A stretch of DNA of 64,000 nucleotides, taken from positions 1,909,223-1,973,222 of the forward strand of contig JAMWFC010000055.1 in NCBI GenBank assembly GCA_027475525.1. The letters run 5' to 3'. A program made the translations under genes and the position numbers. This document shows positions 11,098 through 22,818 of this stretch, piece by piece. Numbering within the stretch: position 1 is the first letter of the stretch; every line of letters starts with the position of its first letter. Below the pieces are notes generated by a model. It was not told the DNA's origin. It was given only the letters and a program-made list of their open reading frames with translations, and made no database searches. This stretch comes from Macrolepiota albuminosa (lineage: Eukaryota > Basidiomycota > Agaricomycetes > Agaricales > Agaricaceae).

Positions 11098-13091
11098 AAT
11101 GATGCCCAAAAAGTGATCAGTAGCAGATATGGTTTATGGCTACTGACCAGTACAAAATGCATGGACACACTAAATGTTGAAGAAGTCTCAGACAGGTCCC
11201 AGAAAATAAGTTGAAAATAAGTTGAATAGCAAGTTTTAGTAAAGATCAGTGATAACACCAATTGTGGTTGGGTGCACTGAACATTTATACAATACAACAC
11301 CATCTCCAGCATCTGACATGCATAGTTATGAGAAGTCCTGACAAAGTTCTGATGTGTTCAAGCAAATATGATGAAATGATATGTTAGATAATAGCGTCTT
11401 GGATGCTATCTAGCAAACAGTAAGCACCATAGTTTAAGCAAAGATATATAAATGAAAATAAATAGTGCAATGTAATATGCCTGTAAGTGGTACTATAAAC
11501 AACAAAGACAAGATAGACAAGACTAGCATCCAACTTGGTGACAAAGTTAGGCCAAGCTAGTGCAATTTAAACGTTAAGTGTAACTGAGTGCTCAAAGAGT
11601 TACAATTCATTGTTATATATATGTGAAGTAGCTATCTTTTATACTATGTGCTACTGTATTTTCTAAGCTAAGTCTATTTGCAGCGCTACCATTTAATGTC
11701 TTTCCTCATGGTTCTCTTTAATAGTGATCTATCAATGGCGACCAGCAGCACATGGATGATGGCAACCAATAGCATTATAATTCATGGCAACCAATAGCAA
11801 CTCTAAATCAACTGAGAATTATATGAGTCTGCTTACTCTTAATATAATTCTGATTGGCTAGGCCACTTCAGAGTATGGTCAGAAAATCTTCAACAGATGC
11901 CATGAATGCTAATGCCGGCACTACACATTAGGTCCACATATCAGGTTTGAGTATATCCTATGCCATTGTCATTAATTCTTTTAGACTTCTGATTGAGGTG
12001 CCTCATCAAATGGCAGCACCTAATGCTAATCTCTTCTGGAAGTAATCAGGATTTGGTCAGAGTTACTTTCTCACTATTATGCTAGTACTATGGGTCCTAG
12101 GCCTCCTAATTCCTTGATATTAACAGATAGCATGTGCTGAAGGACTGGAAAATGTTGGATAGAGCTGGTAACTAAGGCTTGTAACAGGACATTAAAGTCA
12201 GAGATATCCTGAGTCCTAGAAGATCATTTGAGTCTTCAGTATATCAAATGTTGGTAAGCCCATAATATCCTTTGATGCGCTCAGCCTGAGTAGAAGCCTA
12301 TTATTGGTAATAGAAGTGTGGTAAGGGAAGTGCACTAATAATGAAATGTGCTTAAATGAGAAGGAGATATGGTTAAAAATAAATACAGCAACAGATGCAG
12401 CAAGAAAACTAGAGGCTTAGCAATGACTAAGCTGCATATTGCTTACTATAAATGCGAAGTATATAGGTTCTATAAGCATAACTGCAGCAAGTAGGCTAAA
12501 GGTGCTTAGACAGTTGGCGACTATGAACTTAGTTAGCACAAAAGAAATCTGAACCATGAAGGAAACTAAGAGGTAAATAGGATACTCTGTTCTATTTGTA
12601 ACTAGTGATAATAATAAATATTCATAGTAAAAATGAGTTCACCATTGCCAAGTGGCTAAGAGTTGCCAAAAAGCAGCAAACTGTAAGGAATATAATTAAA
12701 TATTGTGCATTAAACTAAATAATGAAAAATGAAACAAAAAAGCTGTCCATCTGACTAAGAGAAGGGTGCCAAGAGACATCAGATGCCAGGGTAAATGCCA
12801 AGCTATCTATTATAAATAAATGGCATTATTTCTGTATCAGCTAGCTATGCCATGTGCTGATTGATTGATGCCATTTGTCAAGGCTTGCTAATGGCATAAT
12901 GTTATCTGTTATTTCAGCTGCTGCCAGCACTATCACTGATTGAATTTGTTGCTTGCCATGCATGGCCATTGAGTAAGGCCTAAAATGAATAAATCATGTG
13001 CATTAAGTTTGAAATAAGCACAGCAAGGTATCTGGAGCTGATGCTAAGCCTGCTGTTAATGCACCTAGCCTGTGTGGAGTCCTATCAGCAT
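11098..13091. repeat. Old, decayed LTR related to the G1 LTR, expanded by insertion
   Basis: Pieces align by eye with the G1 LTR (18912-19815) in the same order. About 11100-11215 matches the LTR start (gatgcccaaa, then gacaggtcccagaaaataag). About 12290-12620 matches its middle. About 12620-13091 matches its end (gagttcaccattgcca, cttgccatgcatggcc, gtggagtcctatca). The span is about 1.1 kb longer than the G1 LTR, so extra sequence sits between 11.2 and 12.3 kb. Differences are mostly C-to-T and G-to-A, making it AT-rich. It is an ancient copy of this LTR family or a close relative. Confidence 0.5.
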
Positions 13092-13243
13092 GCCAGCCAC
13101 TAAGACATTGATACAATTCTGTACCAGCAGTTAGAGACACACCATGTACCAGAAGTCAAAATAAACATTTAATTATGGGCTAAAAACTGTAAGCCTCCTA
13201 GCAGCAGTCTCAACAAGAATATATCTTCAAAACATCCTAATAA

Positions 13244-13396
13244 ATACACAGAAAAGTACAGAACAACAGGCAGAGACCAGCTCAAACTATCAGCTCAACA
13301 ATAGTCCAACCACTGTAATAATACACAGAAAAGTACAGAACAACAGGCAGAGACCAGCTCAAACTATCAGCTCAACAATAGTCCAACCACTGTAAT
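13244..13396 (+). repeat. 77-bp tandem duplication
   Basis: Two apparently perfect copies, starting at 13244 and 13321. The repeat is pristine inside heavily decayed DNA and has the same 77-bp period as sixteen other duplications in the window. It is probably an assembly join. Confidence 0.9.
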
Positions 13397-13397
13397 G

Positions 13398-14706
13398 GGG
13401 AGGGGAAGCATGGGAGCTGGCAGAAATGACAAAATAGGATCAAATTGTGATAATTTAGATCAAGATCAGATCTGACAATGCCTGATTTGACATGACTGAA
13501 AGGGGAAAGGAAAAGAAGCATGGAATGCAAAGAAGCAATAAAAGGAGAAAGAAGAATCTATGAATAGAATCGTGCTAAATAGAGCTGAAGCAAATAGGGA
13601 AGTGGCAATCAGAATTATCTGGAGGAATGGTGGAACTGGTGGCACCAAAACAGGCTTCCCAAAAGAGAAATTGGACTATCAAATATGTTCTGGAGGCTGA
13701 GGAGTTTACAACAAAGAGTTAGGTGTAAATAGTGGTCTGTGCACCAGAAAAACAGTATAAATAGCCCAAGTTTAGTAGAAAATAGACAGGCATTTAATAG
13801 GCAAAGGCTCAGTAGTTCCCAGAGAGTGAATCACATAGGCTAGAGTTTATTGAATGCCTCTTATTAGAAGTCTATTAGTAGACAAAGGCTTGGTGGTTCC
13901 TAGGGAGTGAACTATTTAGGCTAGAGTTTATTAAAAACCTTCTTTTGCATTGCAGAATATTTGATATTCTGTGAAGCACTCAATACATCAATCTTATCAT
14001 CAAGCATCAGTGTGGATTAGAGGAAACTTTTTAAGACTTTAAAAAAGCCTGAGAACTATTAGTACTACTTGCAACTAAGTACTACAATATTATAAATAGT
14101 TTTCAAGCTTCCAATTTCATAACAGATTTTGTTTTAGATTGATACTATATGTCACTATCATATATGTTCATTATAATGAACTCAAAGTCTGCATTCTGAT
14201 TGGATATATGGACTTTATTTTGAGCCACCAAAGTCACAAATCCTGGATGCAAGAACATTTAATAAAGCCTCTCAATGATTTATACTCATAGATGAATAAG
14301 TAATAGCTATCTTTATACTATTTTTTTCAGTATAAAGAGTATTTGTGCAATTTTGATTGGAGCAAGCAGGGCTATCAAGATTTTTGGATTGAGCTAGCAC
14401 AAAGTGCTTCTAGCAGCTCAGACAAATAGGCTGTTGAATTATATAGATCCTGAGATTGATTCCAAGACATTTTCTAGCACTTTGAAGAGTTCTGACAGAC
14501 ACTAGATCCTCTAGAAGTGTGTTTGCAACAGCAAGAATATTTAACATTGCAGTGAGGTCTCAAGAAGCATGTTCTCAGCTTAATTTTCCAAAGACATTTT
14601 CTAAATCTGTCTTTAAATAAGCCATCTGCACATATAGTGCTTCCTTTATTGCAGGTATTCCAAGATTTGGCTCTGTAGCATTGTCATTCTCCATAGATCA
14701 GGGTCT
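13398..14706. other. AT-rich intergenic DNA
   Basis: No supported gene. A near-repeated phrase ending in gggagtgaa(t/c) and then tagagtttatt occurs at about 13820 and 13900, which may be a remnant of an older repeat. Confidence 0.4.
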
Positions 14707-14711
14707 GTATC
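14707..14711 (+). repeat. TSD of solo LTR 1 (left)
   Basis: gtatc, repeated at 15230-15234 directly after the LTR. Confidence 0.9.
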
Positions 14712-15229
14712 TGTCAGGGGACCCCTCATTCCTTTCTTCTTTCACTCCTTATTTCTTCACTCTCCTTTCATTCACTTCCTTATTTCTTCTACCATTCTCT
14801 CATTTTGCTGTTACTACTTCTTCAACACTATCTGTTGGTACTATTCTCAACCTTTGAGGTGCTCTGGTTCTTTAGCTATCACTCAGACAAGTGTGGGCCC
14901 TTCAGCACCGCTCCAGGCTGCTTAGATAAGCTGGAGTTTGCCTTTCTGACTTCTAAAGTCCGGAGTTTTCCTCCCTTGTTTGCACACTTGTTTGGTTAGT
15001 CAATTTTCGAGTTTTTAAGGTTTTGTTGTACTGTACAGTTGTTTCCCACGCTTCAGAGGCCCCAGAAGCGTCCAACCTGGCATAGGGAATCCCCAGACTT
15101 GTTCTCTTTGGATCTCCCTCTGCCAGGTGAGTAGCTACCTTGATATTGTCAGTATATATTCTAATACACTTTGGATCTCCCTCTGCCAGCTGTGTGACTG
15201 AGCCACAGCCTCTAGAGGTCGCCCTTACA
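14712..15229. mobile_element. Solo LTR 1 (fourth LTR family, G4)
   Basis: 518 bp starting tgtcagggga and ending cgcccttaca (TG...CA), flanked by the perfect 5-bp TSD gtatc. It is about 95% identical by eye to solo LTR 2 (25585-26103). No internal region is attached, so it formed by LTR-LTR recombination. The TATA-like box of LTR 2 is altered here (tagataa). The 5-bp TSD fits a Ty3/gypsy-type integrase, but without the internal part the superfamily is an inference. Confidence 0.93.
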
Positions 15230-15234
15230 GTATC
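15230..15234 (+). repeat. TSD of solo LTR 1 (right)
   Basis: gtatc, identical to 14707-14711. Confidence 0.9.
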
Positions 15235-16068
15235 TGGGCTTGCAGCAACAAAAGTCTTAGCAGTTATTTGCAATGAGAGTCTGTGTGACAGTTTACTGCC
15301 AGAAAATGAGGTATAAGATAGATGATGAGACTGTGTATGAGAGAGAGCATAGGATAGTAGTGATTCATGAGATGCTTGACATAATAGTGATATATAAGAC
15401 TTGCTTGTATGGGCCGTTGCTAGCACGGCGTGACTGAGATATATCTGCCAAATTTGATCAAAACGTCGACGAGACCGAGGCCTACAGCATAGGGTGTTGA
15501 ATACGTGACGTGGCAGTGTCAATGTGACCATGTTAGTGTGACTTGCCAGTGCGGCGTGACATGGTAGCGCAGAAGGGAGAAATACCGGCAACGTATGTAT
15601 AATATTCAATGTTTGAATTGTATATAACAGTATCCATAATCATAACATAAAAAAAAAGAAAACAAAAAAAGGCATAAATGTTTCAAAAAAAAAAAACATT
15701 CAGTTGTCAACAACGTCCCTGTATGCGTAGAACGTGTTGGCGTCAACACGACCGCCGTACAATAATAAGTACATCCCTGTACGACGTGGCTTCGCATTCA
15801 TGGCCTGTAAAGGGGTGTTATTAGACAAATTACGTCGAAAACTGGCAACTCACCTGTTCCTTGTTACCATTTAGTTCCTTGACCCTCCCTGTAACCCCTT
15901 TGATGCACTCAAATGCTCGAATAACATATGCGTGCGCATATCTGGTCATCTGTGAGTTTAACAGAGCCAAAAAAAAGAGGCAAAAACTACGTACTTGATG
16001 CCCTGAACCACACTGGTTCTTCTGCTTTCCCTTTTTCTGATTTTATATGATGAATCGCCGTCAATAGG
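15235..16068. other. Intergenic DNA, no gene recognised
   Basis: Moderate GC, with poly-A/T runs near 15650-15700. No supported reading frame. Confidence 0.4.
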
Positions 16069-16475
16069 TCAGGAAACCACGTAGGATGATTGTTCGGAAC
16101 TTGACAAGCAAATCATGGACATTATAAGATGGGAATGGACGTTCAAAGCAGTGCTCAGGTTGAGCAATGTCCAGGACACCGTGACACATCGAATACACGC
16201 ATGACAGTAACATATACGCATAAGCGTGGCTCCTGCTGGCTTTAAACAGCCAACGTTAACCCCCACGTCGTCTTTGGAGCATCTGCACGCAGCTAGAGGC
16301 TTTGCTGCTCGTCCTAAAATCGAAATAAAATAGTTCGAAGTACAATCAATAAGTCCGACGTACCAATTTATTACAAATACCTGCCTGCATCTCTTGTTTG
16401 CTTCAAACGAACGCTTGCCCCTTCATTGTCCTTGGAGCGTCCACACGCGGACGAAGGCTTTGCTGTACGACCTAA
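16069..16475 (-). CDS. Possible exons of an unidentified gene (two related exon starts)
   Basis: On the minus strand two blocks start after 'ttttag' or 'tttttag' with related sequence. One begins near 16473 and one near 16316. Each encodes a similar stretch of about 15 residues, R(T/A)AKP followed by AC then (G/C)RSK or CSKD. A gtattt donor near 16383 closes the first block. Joining them gives an open frame that continues to 16069 and is rich in Cys (CYCHACIRC near residue 60 of the second block). The splice sites and frame look plausible, but I know no matching family. This may be the 3' part of a host gene or a relic. The block is not certain to be transcribed. Confidence 0.25.
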
Positions 16476-16500
16476 AAATGTTATAATAATAATAATAATA

Positions 16501-16654
16501 AAATTATTCGAATCACAAAGATAAAAATAAATAAAGAAACAAATAATAAATAAAAAGAAAACATAAAAATAATAATAAAATTATTCGAATCACAAAGATA
16601 AAAATAAATAAAGAAACAAATAATAAATAAAAAGAAAACATAAAAAGAAACATA
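16501..16654 (+). repeat. 77-bp tandem duplication in low-complexity DNA
   Basis: Copies start at 16501 and 16578 (aaattattcgaatcacaaag). A run of A follows at about 16661-16678. The period is the same as in the other duplications. Confidence 0.9.
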
Positions 16655-16815
16655 TACACAAAAAAAAAAAAAAAAAAAGGTTTCAATGAGTGGCCATGCT
16701 GCGGTATACATACACGTACCGATATCGCTTCAGGCGTTTAATCACGGCGTGCACGACTTGTAGCGCATTCGCTAACGACCAACCATTATGACACATATTT
16801 GGCTGTTGCCTGGAG

Positions 16816-17067
16816 CTACTCGAACGCAATGTTGTAAAATGAATCTTCATCAGTATGAGTACCAACGGTGACGGTATGGTTGGGATAATGCGAAGCAGCG
16901 ACCTCTACAAGCTCTGGCATATAGTTAATACCAAGATAACGGTCCTGGCTATACCCAAGATTTATGCGCGGATGAACAAAGGTACTGCCTGAGACGTGTA
17001 GATTGTTTGGTAAGGGACTATTTGTTGGCAAAGGAAGGCAGGCAGACTTTTGCATCCCTGGCCACAT
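16816..17067 (-). CDS. Unidentified short reading frame
   Basis: 83 codons with a mixed composition (RYLGINYMPELVEVAASHYP near the middle). It could be an exon between the HORMA-like piece at 18.1 kb and the exon-like blocks at 16.0-16.5 kb, as all are on the minus strand. No family recognised. Confidence 0.2.
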   Translation of the reverse strand: MWPGMQKSACLPLPTNSPLPNNLHVSGSTFVHPRINLGYSQDRYLGINYMPELVEVAASHYPNHTVTVGTHTDEDSFYNIAFE

Positions 17068-17776
17068 TTAGATTGCTTTATCATCATATTTTGCCAACAC
17101 CTAGTAGAGACTAACTTGTGGAATGATGTTGGAGAGGCAACAAACAGAAACGGTGACTTCGATTCATTGATATATAGCAGAATAACGAAACAGGGCCTTT
17201 CGGTTTTGCCTAGTCCTAAGAGACACGTAGAGCCTTCAACTATATGACGACTTTACCCGCATTTGGTTCTGGTTTCATATGATCCATTAGTGAGACTATA
17301 TGATCTTTTTAAAGCATATGGTCGCGGTTGGGAGAAGACGTACCTAGCACTTTGAATGTCAGCAGCGCCTGTTTCAGTGACTCCATGAGAGCGGGATGCT
17401 GACAACCAAACTGCTCACGAGGTGCATGGAGATTGCTGTAGATCTATCAAGTCACGTTATATAAAGTATGCCATAAGAAACCGCTGGATCCAGAAAAATG
17501 TTCCACCAGAAAATCTGCTGACCTATTAAGGCGCTTGCACGCGTGTTTTAACTCTAGTATACTTCATTAGTTTATTTTACTCATTTATTCGTCAACCCTT
17601 CCTCCTCGTCCTGTAAATAAGTAGTAGTCAGCTGATAGCTTTTGCCTCTGACACCAATACACGTAGGTCGCGCAATTGCATGACCAGTTCGGCGCTATCA
17701 CGTCAGCATTCACGCTAACTGCAGAGGAGAGGTATCTAAGTAAACAGGCCGTCCAACTGAACACTTACATAATATG
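17068..17776. other. Intergenic DNA, no gene recognised
   Basis: Only short frames without family features. No repeat boundary or structural RNA was seen. Confidence 0.4.
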
Positions 17777-17880
17777 TATTAATTATTAATTACCAATTAA
17801 TTATTAATTTGTTAATTAATGATTAATTCATTATTAATTATCAAATAATTATTAAGTTACTTAATTATTTATATATAGTA
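17777..17880. other. AT-only block of TTAATTA repeats with self-complementarity
   Basis: About 100 bases made almost only of A and T, with repeated ttaattatt and aattaatta words that can pair with each other. It could be a hairpin, an ARS-like or matrix-attachment-like stretch, or simple-sequence expansion. Function is not known. Confidence 0.5.
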
Positions 17881-18131
17881 TTTATTGTTATATTACATAT
17901 TCCTAAGTTTAAATACGATATATATACATGTACGTAGATAGACGAATACAGTGTGTAGTTACTGCAATAAACCGTGAAACACAGTGCGTTGATAATACAA
18001 TTAAATTATCTGTGAAACTTATAAGACACGGTAAGCGTTAGAATTAAACTTACTCACATAGAAGATACATATGTAATACATACGTTCCGCTCATGTGAGG
18101 TCTATAATGTGCCCCCACTAACAAAATGAGA

Positions 18132-18665
18132 CTATGAAATACCAGAAGACGGAATACTCACTATTTCTCTCGAGGATGTGTTGAAAATGTGATGACGAGT
18201 TATGCTAGTCGGAACGATGTGCGTTACTGTTATGCCCTGAGCTGTCCAGCTACACAATGCTCCGGAATACGAATAAGTATATGCTTCATCCAATTGTTGC
18301 TCATCGTCGCTCAGGTATAAATGAAAAGCTGCAACAAGATGACTTTCTTGGTCGAATCCCTTTAACATGAGATGTCACGCGTTATGGTCTCTATGAGCAT
18401 AAGAGCTAGTAGTAATATATAAAGCCGACCTTAGAAAACTGCCTATACATGCTAAAATGTACTTAAAAACTCACCAGAACACCAGATTGGTAACATTTGC
18501 CCGTGTCAATACATTGAAGTACCGACTGGATACTGTAGACAACGCAACGTCCACTATCTCCCTCATCCGTCTGCCGCTCGATGACGTAGCGGAAGTGCAG
18601 GGTCGCCAACACTGAATACTAGCGATGGACAGTGTGGACATGATGTTATATGAGTAGAATAACAA
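18132..18665 (-). CDS. Possible exons of a HORMA-like protein
   Basis: On the minus strand two frames are separated by sequence with a gtgagt donor near 18476. The downstream one (18132-18368) contains AFHLYLSDDEQ followed by LDEAYTYSYSG. This resembles the end of a HORMA domain, where an E-(A/S)-Y-T-F-x-(F/Y) strand is typical of Hop1/Rev7-type meiotic and repair proteins. The upstream block (18471-18665) may supply the N-terminal part in another frame. The match is short and from memory, and the other HORMA elements are not clearly seen. A gene fragment or a coincidence are both possible. Confidence 0.25.
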
Positions 18666-18911
18666 GTGTAAATGTATATGAATATATATTGGGAGGACAC
18701 ATCGACAGCGTACATTTGTCGTGTAAAGTAGTGAGTTCGCGCTGACTATATATATTTTAATGATAACTCAACATATTGGTTGGTTTATCAATTTTGTGTA
18801 TCGTAGGTCATCCCATCGGTGTACGAGTGACGCATCAGGTTTTCCATATAGGTTCATGCAGAAACATTTCGCTTTGACTCACGTGAATCCATAAATCGAA
18901 CAGACTGATGT

Positions 18912-19815
18912 TGATGACGCCCAAAGTTTGGTCATTAACAAATATAACTATAGTGTTACCGTACCAAAAGCTTACGTTGGGCGCACTATAAGTGATGTGA
19001 GGAGTCCCGGGCAGGTCCCAGAGAACGCGCCTATGAAAATAAGAAAAAGTCGGTAAGGGGTCGGCAAGTGCAAAGCGCTAAGGTAAAGCGTCTATGAAAG
19101 AAGCGGTAAGTGAACACGGCAATGTGAATAGCAAGAGCACAGTAAGCTTAGCGGAGTCTAAGCGTCGATAATGCCTGCCATAGCTGCAAGGCGCAAGTGT
19201 GTCGAGCGTTAACGAGAGTCTGCAACTGCCGATGAGTTCAACGTTGCTGACCGTAAATGAAGTCTTGATCGTAAGGGAGACTGAAGAAGTGGGAGCAGGA
19301 AACTCTGGTCTATTGTTCGATTGGTATGTACAAATTGGTAAGTACTTTTTATACTACAATGAGTTCACCGTTGCCAGTGACCAACCATTGCCAAAGTGCG
19401 GTAAACTGGAAAATTTCATAGGGGTAGCTCCAATGGTTTCAGATTTCTGCCGTCCATTCAAGACCCTTAGCGGTGCCAGGTGGCAGATCGCGATGCTAAA
19501 CCATCAGTCCATCACCCTTCTGTCTGTCCAAAAGGCTAAGCGATGTCAGACGCCAAGGTCAAATGCCAAGCTGTCCATCAGTTTTTGATAGATCATCAAT
19601 CTTCTCGCTAAGCACTATCATTAGTGATGGATGCCATCTGTCAGTTGTCATTCTTGCTGCCGTCGGCGCTATCATTGATCGGATCTGCTTCTTGCCATGC
19701 GTGGCCGTCAAATATTGCCAAAATTGGTTAATTAGCGCACGCTAAGGTATCCTGAGTCGGTGCCTCGTTGCCGTCGCCTGCCGTTGATGTGCTGATCCTG
19801 TATGGGGTCCTATTA
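18912..19815 (-). repeat. G1 3' LTR
   Basis: Starts ttgatgacgcc and ends ggtcctatta. It pairs with 40944-41847 along its full length. The inner end has TA where the other LTR has CA, a single C-to-T change. Confidence 0.93.
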
Positions 19816-19827
19816 TCTCCCCCCCAA
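19816..19827 (-). other. G1 polypurine tract
   Basis: The plus strand reads tctccccccc next to the LTR, so the minus strand carries gggggggaga right before the 3' LTR. This is the expected priming site for plus-strand DNA. Confidence 0.8.
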
Positions 19828-19986
19828 CTGAAAAATTGACTGTCCTCAGTCACCAAATAAGGCTACCGTTACTGCTTTTGTGACAAGTGGTCCGTGCGTT
19901 CTTGGGATTTGGTTTATAGTCCTGGCGCATAAGTTTGGACTTCACCTCTCCTCCCCATCTTTTATCTGGTGCTCTATTAAAATAAA

Positions 19987-22400
19987 ATGTCTTTCTGCAT
20001 TCCAACTCCGCCCCCTGTCCCATCCCGTGAGGCTCAAGACGCAGCCTCGGCCTATATCGAAAAGGCGAACAATTTCCTCAAGCAGATCGATGGCGTTGGT
20101 GCAGACGCGCCTATAAATTTGGTCGTTGCCGTGATGAAGTTATACGAGCGGTGGCTAGAGGTGCGCGTTCTTGGCGTGGGGTGGGATCGCAAAATCAAGG
20201 TTCGGGAGTGGTGCCGGTCACGGTACCTGGATCATCGTGGCACAGAGTGGCTAGCGCCTTTTGCTTGTTTTGTAAGTACCTTCAGTTCTTGCCATGTCGG
20301 TAGCTGATCGAGTTGCCAGGCACCTCCTCCCATCCCAACGATTGAGGACGAGTTGGAGGATATTCTGTCTGGTGCCTTGCCGATGACGGTAAGCGCACCT
20401 GTGGCAGAGTGAGTATTCCTAACCCATTCTTTTAACTTAGCTTTGGTCTGATTTGTCCCCCCACAGTAAACAAGAGGTGTTGGCGCCTCTAGCGCGCATG
20501 CAAGTGGAGGAAGAGATCGCGGCAAGACAAGAGGAGGTTTCTCAAGACGCCCACGAGATTACCAGGGTGCTAGAGGAGCGAGAGAGGGTGGCAGCGTTGG
20601 CAGCAGAGATGGAGGAAGTTGCTGCGGGGAAGGCACCTGCCGCTAAGAGGCAGGAGACTGGAGAGTCCAGCAAGGTAGGTCGCGCTGGCAGCACTTTGAG
20701 CCCAGTGTTGCCGGCTAGCAAGTTGGGCTTGCCGAGGAAGCCGGCAGGTGCTTCCAAACGCAAGGTAAGTGCTGATTTTGCTTGCCGTTGCCGACGGTCG
20801 CTAACAACATTCACAGAGTCGCAAGGTGGCTCCTCAATATGCAGTGAGTGGTACTTTCTTTTTGGACTGGAATTACTAAGTTTCTGTAGGTGCCAACACA
20901 AAGTTCCTTTGACGACAAGGAACTGAGAGGTTTGCTTTTGCCGTGTCGGGAGGAGGCCGTCCTTGACAAGGGGCAGGAGGCCAGGGTCGTAATGGAGGAG
21001 ATGAAGGAGAAGAAGACTGTTTCCCTGGCAACTCAGCAGGCGTTTAAGGAGGCACGGGGAGCGGTAAGTGACTTTTTCTGTCTCCTTTAGTCTCTTGCTG
21101 ACTTGTAGTGCTAGTGTGACAAGTGCTGGGCCGACAACGACCCAGAAGGCTGTTAGTTCCCGACTGGGGCCCAGCCGTGCTATTGTTGTGGCGCTCTCAA
21201 GCGCGCCTGTACTATCGATGGGGCCAAAAGTGGCGAGCGTGGCGGCACACCAGATGCCCTTGTTGAGAAAACATTCTCTTGCGCTATCTTGGTAAGGAGG
21301 GCTAGGGAGTTTGTGGAGGAGCAGAAGAAGAAGGTCGCTGCCGGTGGTATGGCAGTTATTGGTCATGCCTCCTTGGCGTTGCCGACACGCCAAGGAGATG
21401 GGACGGAAACAGTCGGCAATCGAGGCGCCGGCAAGCACCAAGGGACTTCGGTCCCAGAAAAACAACAAGCCCCTTCCCCCAGCAAAGGGAAGGGCAAAGC
21501 AGAGCAACCTCAGGTAGTGTCGTCGCCTTCCCCCTTGCCAGCTCCTCAAGACACCGAGATGGAGGACTTGGAGAAGGCCTTAGTGGTGAGTCGCCTGCCT
21601 CCCCAAGATCCTGAGGCAGGCCCAAGTGGCCTCTTGTTGCCCATCCATTTGGCGGCGAGGTCTCTTGGCGAGGAGCAGGAGGTAGGAGAGTGGGAAGCGG
21701 TTGGCGACTCGGCGCCTCCAGAGGAGCGGGAAGATGCTCCCGCAGATGTTGAGATGGGGGAGGAGAAGGCAGATGGGCGGCAACGGGAGGGGATGAGGAT
21801 GCCAAGGGTGAAGAAGAGACCTTGGCAACACAACGGGACGGTGGCGAGGAGGTAGTGGCAAAGGAGGTGGCAGCGGGAGAAGGGGAGGGAGCGGCAGGAG
21901 TTGCCCGGGAGGAGCCTGAGTGGTGGTGGCTGCCTGCCTACGGTAACGTTGCCCCCTGGGAAGTGTCAGACCCTGAGGACGTTGCCGGGCTGGAACCAAG
22001 GCGCCCTGTGATCGCCAGGATCAATCCTGCCTGGACCCCTCAACCAGAACCGACGGTGACTGGCGACGCTTTCCAGTGGCTGGGGCAGGACCTTGTTTAC
22101 CCGGTCGTAGCACTCAATCCTCGCGACATGTTGGAGCGCTATTCCAGGAGGGCAGCAACGATGGAGGCGACAATGAGTTGGGAGCAGGAACGAGTCTGAG
22201 GTCAACTGATGGCGCTGAGGTTGCGTTACTCCAATTTGGGTCGTAGCCTTTGCATCCTTTGCAACTACCAGGACGATTGCCAAGCCGCTATGGATTGGCA
22301 AACCGCCAACAACATCTTGCCAGGCGATCTCCTGCCTCTGCACGACTCCTCTTTGCTGGTATCGGATGATTCTCTGCCGATGGATGAAGATAGTGATTGA
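19987..22400 (+). pseudogene. G1 antisense accessory gene: spliced, Zn2Cys6-like cysteine cluster
   Basis: Opposite to pol and convergent with it. ATG at 19987. Five introns with GT...AG ends keep one frame: 20272-20319, 20409-20466, 20765-20816, 20844-20889 and 21064-21114 (46-58 nt). Exon 1 (95 codons) holds a WLEVRVLGVGWDRKIKVREW segment. Exon 3 is a charged, probable coiled coil (REEVSQDAHEI to ERERVAALAAEMEE). Exon 6 starts exactly at the first Cys of CX2CX8CX8CX2CX6C (CDKCW to RAC), a six-Cys spacing like fungal Zn2Cys6 DNA-binding clusters. An acidic, Pro-rich tail follows. The copy is broken: TAG at 21154-21156 inside the cluster where Trp is likely, a 1-nt frame change near 21800, and TGA at 22197-22199, after which the frame continues to 22400. 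The role is unknown; a regulator of the element is an inference. Confidence 0.7.
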
Positions 22401-22818
22401 GCGGACCTTAGCATAGATAGGCCGCTTATTGTATAGCTTTTTGATACTGCCCATCCTTGTAAATATATTTTTACCGCCTCCTTGCCAAGTGAACAGATAA
22501 GTCTCATAATCTGAGTTAGCGCAAAGAAAGTAAAGCAAAAAGAAAGCAAGCGGCAAGTATTCTAAGGTAGGTTTTTAGCAAGAGGAGTTGTAGGTGAGGG
22601 ACTTAGACAAATTTTTGAGGAAAAAGGGAAACACTCAGTAAATCATCATAGCGAAAAACCCTTGGCAAGAGTTGCACAGTGCGCTAAGCATTGGCGACAC
22701 GCTAGCGCTGCGACTTGACTATGTAAGGAAATGTCTGTTGGATATAGTACAGTAAGTATCGGCAAGAAAGATAAGTAAGGTAAGTAATAGAAAAAGGAGC
22801 TTATCAATATATTCTTTT
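22401..22818. other. Spacer between the convergent accessory gene and G1 pol
   Basis: No reading frame or repeat recognised. It presumably holds the 3' ends of both transcripts. Confidence 0.4.

Noticed and set aside
20542..21549. 335-codon open frame on the minus strand
   Set aside because: It lies exactly opposite the spliced antisense gene of G1, crosses its introns, and has low-complexity Leu/Ser/Pro composition. It is a shadow frame.
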